A stretch of 64,000 bases of DNA from positions 3,968,001 through 4,032,000 of the forward strand of contig NZ_CP059163.1 in assembly GCF_013466785.1 (NCBI RefSeq). Direction: 5' to 3'. Shown here one piece after another: positions 54,206 through 61,872 of the stretch. The position numbers and the translations under genes are program-made. The notes beneath the pieces were generated by a model, which did not search any database, had not been told where the DNA came from, and saw nothing but the letters and a program-made list of their open reading frames with translations. Position 1 is the stretch's first letter. Every line of letters starts with the position of its first letter. This stretch comes from Nocardioides marinisabuli. Lineage in GTDB: Bacteria; Actinomycetota; Actinomycetes; Propionibacteriales; Nocardioidaceae.

Positions 54206-54697
54206 CTACGGCTCCGCGCGTAATGCATGTGCGGCCAGCGGCCACCAATGGCGGTCACGCAACTCCGCTTCAGCTTCAGCCGCGTCGAGCCACCTTCCCC
54301 GTGCGTCTCGACGGGTGGGCGCAGGGTAGTGCCAGACCACGAAGTAGGCGTGCGGCGCAGGCCACGGATAGCCCTCTGGCGCTCCAGCCACGTCGTTGCG
54401 CACGTACCCCAGCAACCGCGCGGGGTGGCCAGCGCTGGCCAGTGTCTGGCGCAGCAGGTCGTCGATCTGTTCCTTCCACGCCCCATCGCCGACTGCACGC
54501 GTTGGGATGTCAAGCCCTCTGCCGTCGGGGCGCGGCTCCACGAGGATGCTCGTCCCACATGTCACCAGTAGGCGAACCAGACAGATGGGCGAAGGAGGGA
54601 CGGCGGGCACTCCGGCCAGAACGACGTCCGCTCGACCCTGAACCGGTAGCCATGCAGCCCCCTGATGGCTGACGAGTACCCGCTCCGAGATCGACAC
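54206..54697 (-). CDS. Degenerate Nudix-like protein
   Basis: The 163-residue protein has the layout of a Nudix hydrolase: beta strands (ICLVRLLVTCGTSILVEPRP), a GLDIPTRAVGDGAWKEQIDDLL segment split here into GLDIPTRAVGDG and AWKEQIDDLL, and a later LLGYVRNDV plus YPWPAPHAYFVVWHY. In active Nudix enzymes the box reads G-x5-E-x7-REUxEExGU; the acidic catalytic residues are missing here, so it would be catalytically dead or a ligand-binding relative. This assignment is inference from pattern only. Confidence 0.45.
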   Translation of the reverse strand: MSISERVLVSHQGAAWLPVQGRADVVLAGVPAVPPSPICLVRLLVTCGTSILVEPRPDGRGLDIPTRAVGDGAWKEQIDDLLRQTLASAGHPARLLGYVRNDVAGAPEGYPWPAPHAYFVVWHYPAPTRRDARGRWLDAAEAEAELRDRHWWPLAAHALRAEP

Positions 54698-54822
54698 CGC
54701 GCATACGTAGCGCCCAGTCCGGACGGATCACCGCCAGGCGACCTGAGCTCGGCAGGACCGCGCGCTAGGCGGCAAGAGCGGACGGATGCTCGCGCGTCAG
54801 TCCGATAGTGCGTTTCGCGCGG

Positions 54823-55266
54823 TCACGGTCGGACGAAGACGCCCATGCGTCCGGCGGGGCGGAAGCCGTTCCTTTCGTAGAAGGCTGACGCGTCGCTGTC
54901 ACGGGCGGTTAGGAGGTACCAGTGCCGAACGCCTTCAAGGTGCTTGGCGAGAGCACCCAGCAGCCGGGTGCCGTGGCCTTCGCGTTGCCTGCTCGGGCGA
55001 ACGCACATCTCCTTGAGCAGGAAGTGGTCGTCGACTCCCGAACGTTCCAGGTGACCGACCGCGAAGCCGAGCAGTTCCCCGTCGGAGTCTCGCGAAAAGA
55101 CCCCGTGGGCGCGGGGAGTAGCGAGGAAGTCGCCGAGCCGTTGAGCGGCATCCTCCGCTTTCCACGACTCGTTCCAGGGCGGGGCATTGAAGATGTCGAC
55201 GTAGAGGGCGACACAAGCGCCAAGCGCGTCGGTCGACAGAGTGGTGATCACGCTGAACCATGTCAC
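54823..55266 (-). CDS. GNAT-family N-acetyltransferase
   Basis: A single-domain acetyltransferase of 147 residues: LYVDIFNAPPWNESW substrate-side start, strand LLGFAVGHLERSG, then KEMCVRPSRQREGHGTRLL with the Q/R-x2-G-x-G/A acetyl-CoA loop, and ASAFYERNGFRPAGR at the end. Substrate unknown; similar small GNATs modify aminoglycosides or polyamines. The GTG at 55266 is the likely start. Confidence 0.85.
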   Translation of the reverse strand: MTWFSVITTLSTDALGACVALYVDIFNAPPWNESWKAEDAAQRLGDFLATPRAHGVFSRDSDGELLGFAVGHLERSGVDDHFLLKEMCVRPSRQREGHGTRLLGALAKHLEGVRHWYLLTARDSDASAFYERNGFRPAGRMGVFVRP

Positions 55267-55349
55267 GACGCACGGACGGGCCGCATCCGCTCTTCGGCGG
55301 GACGGTGCTCTGTCAGCGGCGGAAGCGGTCGCTCGCCGGATGGTGTTTC

Positions 55350-55985
55350 ATGAGCACCATGTCTCGGGAAAGCACTCGGTTGCTGTACCTCGCCCGCCAT
55401 GCGGAGCCCGATGCGCACGATGCCGGACTGACCTCGATCGGTTCGGTACAGGCACAGCACCTGGGCCAGCGGCTCGCACCGCTGTCGGTGGGCCGCATCA
55501 CCCACGGACCGCTCCCGCGCGCGGCCGAGACGGCGCGGATCGTGGCGGAACAGTTCGAGCAGAGTCCCGCACTCGTGGACGATGATTGCGTGGGCGACTA
55601 CTTCCCCCACCTGCCCCGACGTGAAGAGATTCCGGACGCGTGGGCTGACACCGTCATGTCGTTCTTGGGGGAGGTGTCCGAAGATGAGGCATCCCGTGGC
55701 GCGGCTCTAGGAGCAGACGCGATTGACCTCTGGGCTGGTCCCGCTGTCGATGGTCGAGCACCTGTGGACGTCGTCATCACGCACGCGTTCACGATCGGGT
55801 GGCTCGTGGCACACGCCTTGGCCGCCCCGACCTGGCGCTGGTTCCCTCCGATGCAGTGTCATGCCGGACTAACGGTGATCAGGTACGAGGTCGGTTCCCC
55901 GCCGTCCGTCGTTTTCGCTAACGACATGGCGCACCTCCCTGCTGACCTCCAGTGGACCGGGTTCCCCGACCACCTGCGTCTCTGA
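55350..55985 (+). CDS. Histidine phosphatase family protein
   Basis: A phosphoglycerate-mutase-like phosphatase of 211 residues. The catalytic His lies in YLARHAEP (an RHG variant, RHA), a second conserved Arg in GPLPRAAETARI, and the second His in VVITHAFTIG. Substrate unknown. The ATG at 55350 is used because the RHA motif then falls at residue 16, the usual position; the longer frame upstream overlaps the start of the GNAT gene. A second ATG at 55359 is also possible. Confidence 0.85.
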   Translation: MSTMSRESTRLLYLARHAEPDAHDAGLTSIGSVQAQHLGQRLAPLSVGRITHGPLPRAAETARIVAEQFEQSPALVDDDCVGDYFPHLPRREEIPDAWADTVMSFLGEVSEDEASRGAALGADAIDLWAGPAVDGRAPVDVVITHAFTIGWLVAHALAAPTWRWFPPMQCHAGLTVIRYEVGSPPSVVFANDMAHLPADLQWTGFPDHLRL

Positions 55986-56115
55986 GGTCCCGCACGCTCA
56001 TCGGTTGAGCCGCGCACCATCACCGGCATGAGCGGAAGCCTTCCAGAGGCGGGCGCTTGTCCCCGAGTCCGACTCCCCCCGCCCCGCGAGCGGTCCAACA
56101 CCTGATCCACAGGGT

Positions 56116-56155
56116 CGAACAAGTGTTCGACAATTCGGCCTCCGCGTGGGAGAAT
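56116..56155 (+). promoter_or_regulatory. LexA box and -10 element of the second DUF222-HNH gene
   Basis: CGAACAAGTGTTCG (56116-56129) is a perfect fit to CGAACRNRYGTTYG and extends to a 16-bp palindrome TCGAACAAGTGTTCGA-like core. It overlaps the presumed -35 (TTCGAC, 56126-56131), 18 bp before GAGAAT (56150-56155). The ATG at 56163 is seven bases further. Confidence 0.85.
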
Positions 56156-56162
56156 GGTGGCC

Positions 56163-57611
56163 ATGAGGCCGCTCCAGCACCCCACCAGCGACCGGGCCCC
56201 CAGCCCGGGTGTCGGGGTGCCCGCCGACCTCTCCTCAGCCCCTGAGCTGGGCCCGGTGGCGCAGGCCGTGCACGCCGCTCGTGCGGCGATGGCGGCGGCA
56301 CGCGACGGGGATCTGCGTCGGCAGCCGGTCGATGACCTCGCCGTGCTGGTCCAAGCCCTCTCGGGCCTGGAGGCGGAGGCGTCCGCGCTGCTGGGTGAGG
56401 TGCTCGGGGAGGCCGAACGACGCCAGGTCGCCGACGCCGAGGCCGCCACCGGCACCGATGCCTGGGCCGCCGCCCTGACCGGCCAGTCCCGCGAGGTCCT
56501 CGCCGGTGGCGCCCGGGTCGCGGAGCTGCTCCGCAGCAAGTACCACCACGCCCGTGCGGCGTACGCGACCGGCGCGATCACCACCCGCCAGGTCCGCATC
56601 ATCGTCGCCGCCGCCGAACAAGCACCCCTCGAAACCACCCCCGAGCAGCTCGCCGCCGCCGAGGAGATCCTGGTCAACAAAGCCACCGGCATCGGCACCC
56701 GCACCGGGCGCCCGATGAACCCCAAACGCCTCCGCCAAGCCGCCCGGCGGATGCTCGATGTCGTCGACCGCGACCTCGCCGACAAGCACGAAGCGATCAT
56801 GCTCGGGCGCGAATCCAGGCGCGCGAAGCACGAGACCTACCTCGCCCTGCACGACAACGGCGACGGCACCTACTCCGGCAAGTTCACCATCCCCGAGCTC
56901 CACGGCTCCCTGCTCCGCACCGCCATCGAGACCCTGTCGGCACCCCGCCGCCTCAACAAGGCGCGCACCAGCCCGGAGGGTGAGAACATTTCCGGCTACG
57001 ACGAGTCCGCTCCCACCGGCCCCGACCACGGCCTGTCCGGCTGGGAGATCCACGGCAACGCCCTGTGCGAGCTCATCGAGCACCTGCCCACCGACGGCTG
57101 GAACGGCGCCAACGCCCTCACCCTGCTGGTCACCATGACCGCCGAAGACCTCACCCGCGACCTCGCCGCCACCGGCGACCTCGACCCCGCCACCTGGCCC
57201 GACTGGCACGGCCCCCACGAGACCGGCACCGCCCGCCTCGACACCGGCACCCGCACCGCCGCCGGCGACCTGCGCCGCCTGGCCTGCGAAGCAGGACTCG
57301 TCCCCGCCGTCCTCAACGCCCAGTCAGTCCCGCTCGACCTTGGCCGCACCCGACGGCTCCACACCCATCATCAACGCAAAGCGTTGTTCCTGCTCTACGA
57401 CACCTGCGCGATCGGGACCTGCGAGAGACCCTTCGCCTGGACCGAGACCCACCACCTCACCCCCTGGGCCCACCACGGCGACACCGACCTCGACGACGCA
57501 CTCCCCCTCTGCTCCTGGCACCACCACCGAGCCCACGACCCCCGGTGGCACCTCACCCAGCACCCACTCCGAGGCTGGGAGCTGAAGGCACGCCGGACCA
57601 ACCGGCACTGA
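56163..57611 (+). CDS. DUF222 domain HNH endonuclease (13E12 type), SOS-controlled
   Basis: A second 13E12-type protein, about 482 residues, with an N-terminal DUF222 domain (about 30-370) and a C-terminal HNH domain: CAIGTCERPF first metal pair, TETHHLTPW with the catalytic His, and LCSWHHHRAHDP. It is clearly divergent from the copy at 15319, so it is not a recent duplication. An ATG at 56154 is in frame but lies within the -10 hexamer, so 56163 is preferred. The LexA box upstream predicts induction by DNA damage. Confidence 0.92.
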   Translation: MRPLQHPTSDRAPSPGVGVPADLSSAPELGPVAQAVHAARAAMAAARDGDLRRQPVDDLAVLVQALSGLEAEASALLGEVLGEAERRQVADAEAATGTDAWAAALTGQSREVLAGGARVAELLRSKYHHARAAYATGAITTRQVRIIVAAAEQAPLETTPEQLAAAEEILVNKATGIGTRTGRPMNPKRLRQAARRMLDVVDRDLADKHEAIMLGRESRRAKHETYLALHDNGDGTYSGKFTIPELHGSLLRTAIETLSAPRRLNKARTSPEGENISGYDESAPTGPDHGLSGWEIHGNALCELIEHLPTDGWNGANALTLLVTMTAEDLTRDLAATGDLDPATWPDWHGPHETGTARLDTGTRTAAGDLRRLACEAGLVPAVLNAQSVPLDLGRTRRLHTHHQRKALFLLYDTCAIGTCERPFAWTETHHLTPWAHHGDTDLDDALPLCSWHHHRAHDPRWHLTQHPLRGWELKARRTNRH

Positions 57612-57644
57612 GCCGACCCCGGCGCGCCCGCCTACGATCGGCGC

Positions 57645-58919
57645 ATGCCCACCTCCCTGCCCGAGGGCTCCCGCGTCGCCCTGCTGGTGCCCGGCTCGAT
57701 GCTGCTGCTCGAGTCGGTGATGGCGCTGCTGGCCCGCGGGGTGCTGCCGGTGCCCCTCGACCCGCGGCTGACGGCGTACGAGCGAGGGCGGATCCTGGCC
57801 GGGCTGGAACCCACGCTGGTCGTGGACGAGGAGGACGACCTGGTCGCGCTGCTCGACCAGGTGCGCCCCGAGGGACCGATGAGCGGCTGGCGGCCCCGGG
57901 CGCGGCCGGTGCACGTGACCAGTGGCACCACCGGCACGCCCAAGGGCGTCAGCAGCGGGCTGCTCACCCCCGCCGACGCCGCAGCGCTGGTCGAGGAGGA
58001 GCGCGACCTGTGGGGCTTCCGCCCCGACGACGTGCACCTGGTCCTCAGCCCGCTGTACCACTCCGCGCCCCTGCGCTTCGCGATGGGGACGGTGCTCGCC
58101 GGCGGCCGCGTGGTGCTGCCCGGCCCCTTCGACCCGGCGACGGTCACCGACACGATCCGCACCGAACGGCCGACCACGACCTTCTGCGTGCCCACCCACC
58201 TCCAGCGCCTCTTCGCGCACTGGGACGAGGTCGGCACCCCCGACCTGAGCAGCTTCCGGGTCCTCGCCCACGCCGGCGCCCCCTGCCCCGTCGCGACCAA
58301 GCAGCGCCTGCTCGAGACCTTCCCACCCGGCAGCACCTGGGAGTTCTACGGCTCCACCGAGGGCCAGTTCACCGCCTGTCGCAGCGAGGAGTGGCTGGAG
58401 CGCCCCGGCACCGTAGGACGGGCCCGGCCCGGCCGCACCCTGCACCTCGACGACGACGGGACCATCTGGTGCACCGTGCCGCCCCATGCCCGGTTCGAGT
58501 ACCTGGGTGCGCCCGACAAGACCGCCGCCGCCTGGCGCGAGGGAGCCGACGGCCCCGCGTTCAGCGTCGGTGACGTCGGGCGGATGGACGCCGACGGCTA
58601 CCTCTACCTCGACGGGCGGCGCACCGACCTGATCATCACCGGCGGGGTCAACGTCTACCCCCTCGAGGTCGAGCACGCCCTGCGCGAGCACCCCGCCGTC
58701 GAGGACGTCGCGGTGTACGGCGTCCCCGACGCCGACTGGGGGCATCGCGTCTGCGCCGCCGTCGTCGGCACCGCCACCCCCGACGAGCTCGACACCTGGG
58801 CGCGCGAACGGTTGGCGCCGCCCAAGCGGCCCAAGACCTGGACCAGCGTGACCGACCTGCCGCGCACCGCCACCGGCAAGGTCCGGCGCGACGAGCTGGC
58901 GCCTCACCACCAGGGGTGA
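57645..58919 (+). CDS. AMP-binding acyl-CoA ligase
   Basis: An ANL-superfamily ligase of 424 residues activating a carboxylic acid as acyl-AMP then acyl-CoA. Motifs are TSGTTGTPKGV (about 92-102), YGSTEGQF, GRRTDLIITGGVNVYP and the C-terminal catalytic Lys in ATGKVRRDEL. It is about 80-100 residues shorter than typical family members because the N-terminal subdomain is reduced. Substrate unknown; no partner gene is adjacent. TACGAT (57633-57638) ends six bases before the ATG. Confidence 0.9.
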   Translation: MPTSLPEGSRVALLVPGSMLLLESVMALLARGVLPVPLDPRLTAYERGRILAGLEPTLVVDEEDDLVALLDQVRPEGPMSGWRPRARPVHVTSGTTGTPKGVSSGLLTPADAAALVEEERDLWGFRPDDVHLVLSPLYHSAPLRFAMGTVLAGGRVVLPGPFDPATVTDTIRTERPTTTFCVPTHLQRLFAHWDEVGTPDLSSFRVLAHAGAPCPVATKQRLLETFPPGSTWEFYGSTEGQFTACRSEEWLERPGTVGRARPGRTLHLDDDGTIWCTVPPHARFEYLGAPDKTAAAWREGADGPAFSVGDVGRMDADGYLYLDGRRTDLIITGGVNVYPLEVEHALREHPAVEDVAVYGVPDADWGHRVCAAVVGTATPDELDTWARERLAPPKRPKTWTSVTDLPRTATGKVRRDELAPHHQG

Positions 58920-58973
58920 GCCTGCGTCCCTTTACCCGGGTGTGAGGTGGGCGGAGCACTCTCGGGAGGACAG

Positions 58974-60560
58974 ATGACCAGCACCGTCCAGGACACCACC
59001 GACACGCCGACCCGTTCGGCTCAGCACACCTGGGGTGTGCGGGGGTTGGGGGTGTTGATCGCCGCCGCGGTCTACCTCGCCCTCGGCGGCGCCGACCTCT
59101 CGCAGGACGGGCGCGTGGTCGCCGCCGTGGGCGCGCTGATGGCGACCTGGTGGATGACCGAGGCCATCCCGCTGGCGGCCACGGCGCTGCTGCCGATCGC
59201 GCTGCTGCCGGCGCTCACCGACGACCTGGCCGTGCCCGACGCGACGGCGCCGTACGCCGACCCCATCGTCTTCCTCTTCCTCGGCGGCTTCCTCATCGCC
59301 ATCGCCATGCAGAAGTGGGACCTGCACCGGCGCATCGCGCTGCTCACGCTGCGCCGGGTCGGCACCCATCCCCGCCGGATCATCCTCGGGATGATGATCG
59401 CCACCGCGTTCCTCTCGATGTGGGTCTCCAACACCGCGACCACGCTGATGATGCTGCCGATCGCGCTCTCGGTGCTCGCCCTGGTCGTCGAGAACAGCTC
59501 CGGCAGCGACCAGCGCACCGACGAGGCCGAGCTGACCGAACGCCTCGGCGGGCGCGAGACCATGCGCGAGGTCATCGACGACCCCGACGTGCGGCTCTTC
59601 GGTGTGGCCCTGCTGCTCTCGGTGGCGTGGGCCGCCTCCATCGGCGGGCTCGGCACTCTGCTCGGTTCCCCGCCCAACGCGATCGTGGCCGGCTACCTCT
59701 CCAGCGAGCTCGGCCGCGACATCGGCTTCGCCGAGTGGATGATGCTCGGGCTGCCGTTGGTGGTGGTGTTCCTGGCCATCGCCTGGCTGCTCGTCACCCG
59801 GGTCATCTTCCGCTTCCGCCTCGACTCCATCCCCGGCGGTCGCGAGCTCATCGACTCCCAGATCGCCGACCTCGGCCCGGCCAGCCGGGGCGAGAAGGTG
59901 GTGCTGGCCGTCTTCGCGACCGCCGCCTTCTTCTGGGTGGTGCCGGGCGTGCTGGCCAGCATCGGCGACCTAGGCGAACGAGCGCCCTGGCTCGACGGCT
60001 TCGACGACACCGCCATCGCGATCACCGCCGGCCTGGTCATGTTCCTCATCCCCGGCGACGACCGGGGCCGGATGACCCTGGAGTGGCACGACGCCGAGAA
60101 GGGCCTGCCCTGGGGCGTGCTGCTGCTCTTCGGCGGCGGCCTGAGCCTGGCCGGTGCCGTGGCCGCGACCGGCCTGGACGCCTGGTTCGGCGAGCAGGTC
60201 GGTGCCCTGGGCGCGCTTCCGATCGTGCTGCTGCTGGCGGCGGTCGTGACCCTGGTGCTGCTGCTGACCGAGGTCACCAGCAACACCGCCACCGCCGCGA
60301 CCTTCATCCCGGTGCTCGGCGGCGTCGCCGCCGGCCTGGGCGTCGACCCCGTGACCCTGCTGATCCCCGCCGCGCTCGCCGCCACCTGCGCCTTCATGCT
60401 GCCGGTCGGCACGCCGCCCAACGCCATCGTCTTCGGCACCGGCGCGGTGCGGATCGCCGACATGGCCCGCGGTGGCGCGGTGCTCAACGTGCTCGGCGTC
60501 GTGCTGATCACGCTCTTCACCGTGCTGATCGGCCCGTTCGCCCTGGACCTGGTGCTGTGA
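58974..60560 (+). CDS. SLC13 (DASS) family anion/dicarboxylate carrier
   Basis: The 528-residue membrane protein has the two substrate- and sodium-binding SNT repeats, SNTATTLMMLPIAL near residue 147 and SNTATAATFIPVL near 437, together with the paired GSPPNA and GTPPNA loops, which define divalent-anion:Na+ symporters. Likely substrates are C4-dicarboxylates, citrate or sulfate. The ATG at 58974 has GGGAGGA upstream. It converges on the GlxA-type regulator gene with nine bases between. Confidence 0.92.
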   Translation: MTSTVQDTTDTPTRSAQHTWGVRGLGVLIAAAVYLALGGADLSQDGRVVAAVGALMATWWMTEAIPLAATALLPIALLPALTDDLAVPDATAPYADPIVFLFLGGFLIAIAMQKWDLHRRIALLTLRRVGTHPRRIILGMMIATAFLSMWVSNTATTLMMLPIALSVLALVVENSSGSDQRTDEAELTERLGGRETMREVIDDPDVRLFGVALLLSVAWAASIGGLGTLLGSPPNAIVAGYLSSELGRDIGFAEWMMLGLPLVVVFLAIAWLLVTRVIFRFRLDSIPGGRELIDSQIADLGPASRGEKVVLAVFATAAFFWVVPGVLASIGDLGERAPWLDGFDDTAIAITAGLVMFLIPGDDRGRMTLEWHDAEKGLPWGVLLLFGGGLSLAGAVAATGLDAWFGEQVGALGALPIVLLLAAVVTLVLLLTEVTSNTATAATFIPVLGGVAAGLGVDPVTLLIPAALAATCAFMLPVGTPPNAIVFGTGAVRIADMARGGAVLNVLGVVLITLFTVLIGPFALDLVL

Positions 60561-60569
60561 CCCGCCGGC

Positions 60570-61514
60570 TCAGCAGGCGAACTGGCGCCGGTACTGCTGC
60601 GGGCTGATCCCCCGGACCCGCCCGAACTGCTGGCGCAGGGTCGCGGCGTTGCCGAAGCCCACCCGCGTGGCGATCTGCTCGACGGCCAGGTCGCTGCGCT
60701 CGAGCAGCTCCTCGGCCGCCGCGACCCGCTGGTGGGTCACCCAGCTGTGCGGGGTCGTGCCGGTCTCCTCGCGGAAGCGGCGCGCGAACGTGCGCGGCGA
60801 CATCAGCGCCCGGCGGGCCAGCGCCTCGACACCCAGGTCCTCCTCCAGGTGCTCGACGATCCAGGTCAGCAGCGGACCCAGGGTCTCGGCGTCGCAGTCG
60901 GGCACCGCGCGCGCGATGAACTGCGCCTGACCGCCGTCGCGCTGCGGGGGCACCACCATCCGCCGGGCCACCGCCCCGGCCACCCGGGCGCCGTGCTCCT
61001 GGCGCCACAGGTGCAGGCAGGCGTCGATTCCGGCCGCGGTGCCCGCACTGGTCACCACCTGGCCCGTGTCGACGTACAGGACCTCGGGGACCACCCGGGC
61101 CAGCGGGAAGCGCTGCTCCAGCTCGGCGGTGTGGCGCCAGTGCGTGGTGCACTCGCGACCGTCCAGCAGCCCGGCCTCGCCGAGCGTGAAGGCACCCGAG
61201 CAGACCGACAGCACCCTCGCGCCGCGGGCCACCACCCGCTGCAGCGCCTCGGCCACGCCGTCGGGGAGCCCGGGCGTGCGGGGCATCGCCGGCACGCAGA
61301 CCAGGTCGGCCTGCTCCAGCCGCTCCAGGCCGTGCTCGACCAGCATCGAGAACCCTCCCGAGGTCGCCACCGTCCCAGGCTGGGGGCCGCACACGGCGAA
61401 GTCGACCAGCGGGACGCCGTCGTCGCGCCGGTCGATGCCGAACGACTCGCAGACGACACCGAGCTCGAAGGGCGCGACCCCGTCGTAGACGAGGACGGCG
61501 ACGTCACGGAGCAT
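60570..61514 (-). CDS. GlxA-family AraC-type transcriptional regulator
   Basis: A 314-residue regulator with an N-terminal DJ-1/PfpI-like domain (about 1-185, VLVYDGVAPFELGV and the nucleophile-elbow-like SVCSGAFTLGEAGLL) and a C-terminal AraC helix-turn-helix pair (about 200-314, ALMSPRTFARRFREETG and ATRVGFGNAATLRQQFGR). Such GlxA-like proteins sense small metabolites or redox signals and control adjacent genes. Two identical inverted repeats TGCCA-N4-TGGCA lie just upstream (61525-61577), plausible operators for itself and the divergent 55-residue gene. Confidence 0.92.
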   Translation of the reverse strand: MLRDVAVLVYDGVAPFELGVVCESFGIDRRDDGVPLVDFAVCGPQPGTVATSGGFSMLVEHGLERLEQADLVCVPAMPRTPGLPDGVAEALQRVVARGARVLSVCSGAFTLGEAGLLDGRECTTHWRHTAELEQRFPLARVVPEVLYVDTGQVVTSAGTAAGIDACLHLWRQEHGARVAGAVARRMVVPPQRDGGQAQFIARAVPDCDAETLGPLLTWIVEHLEEDLGVEALARRALMSPRTFARRFREETGTTPHSWVTHQRVAAAEELLERSDLAVEQIATRVGFGNAATLRQQFGRVRGISPQQYRRQFAC

Positions 61515-61524
61515 GCCTCCAGCA

Positions 61525-61577
61525 TGCCACGCTTGGCAGGAAATCGTCGAGGGGTGTCATGACTGCCACTGGTGGCA
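61525..61577. promoter_or_regulatory. Paired inverted repeats TGCCA-N4-TGGCA
   Basis: TGCCACGCTTGGCA (61525-61538) and TGCCACTGGTGGCA (61564-61577) share the same half-sites and the same 4-bp spacer, with starts 39 bp apart, within the 91-bp gap between the divergent GlxA-type and 55-residue genes. They look like a two-site operator. The binding protein is inferred, not shown. Confidence 0.55.
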
Positions 61578-61605
61578 GGATCAGCCCCGGCGCACGATTG
61601 CTGCC

Positions 61606-61773
61606 ATGAGCGAGCTGATCCTCTTCATCACCCTGGTCCTGCTGGTCACGGGCGTCGCTCTGGCGCTCCTCGAGGTCATCGACGCCGACGACCCCTTCTT
61701 CCACACCGACTACCGGCCACCGCGCAGCCACCCGGACGACCCCTTCTCCCACTCGGGCTCCTGGTACCACTGA
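61606..61773 (+). CDS. Small single-pass membrane protein
   Basis: A 55-residue product with one N-terminal transmembrane helix (LILFITLVLLVTGVALALLEV) and a charged His/Asp/Ser-rich tail (DDPFFHTDYRPPRSHPDDPF). No family recognised. It is the only gene between the GlxA-type operators and a strong terminator, which supports its reality and suggests it may be controlled by that regulator. Confidence 0.6.
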   Translation: MSELILFITLVLLVTGVALALLEVIDADDPFFHTDYRPPRSHPDDPFSHSGSWYH

Positions 61774-61796
61774 GCCCCGGCGCGGGCGCGGACGCA

Positions 61797-61834
61797 ACGA
61801 GGGCCCGGTCACCTCTCGGTGACCGGGCCCTCGT
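61797..61834. terminator. Bidirectional hairpin terminator
   Basis: A perfect 17-bp stem starting ACGAGGGCCCGGTCACC (61797-61813) with loop TCTC lies between the 55-residue gene and the convergent rpsA stop. Confidence 0.9.
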
Positions 61835-61872
61835 CATGTCAGCGTGACGCCGACCTGCTGGGGATCAGCAGA

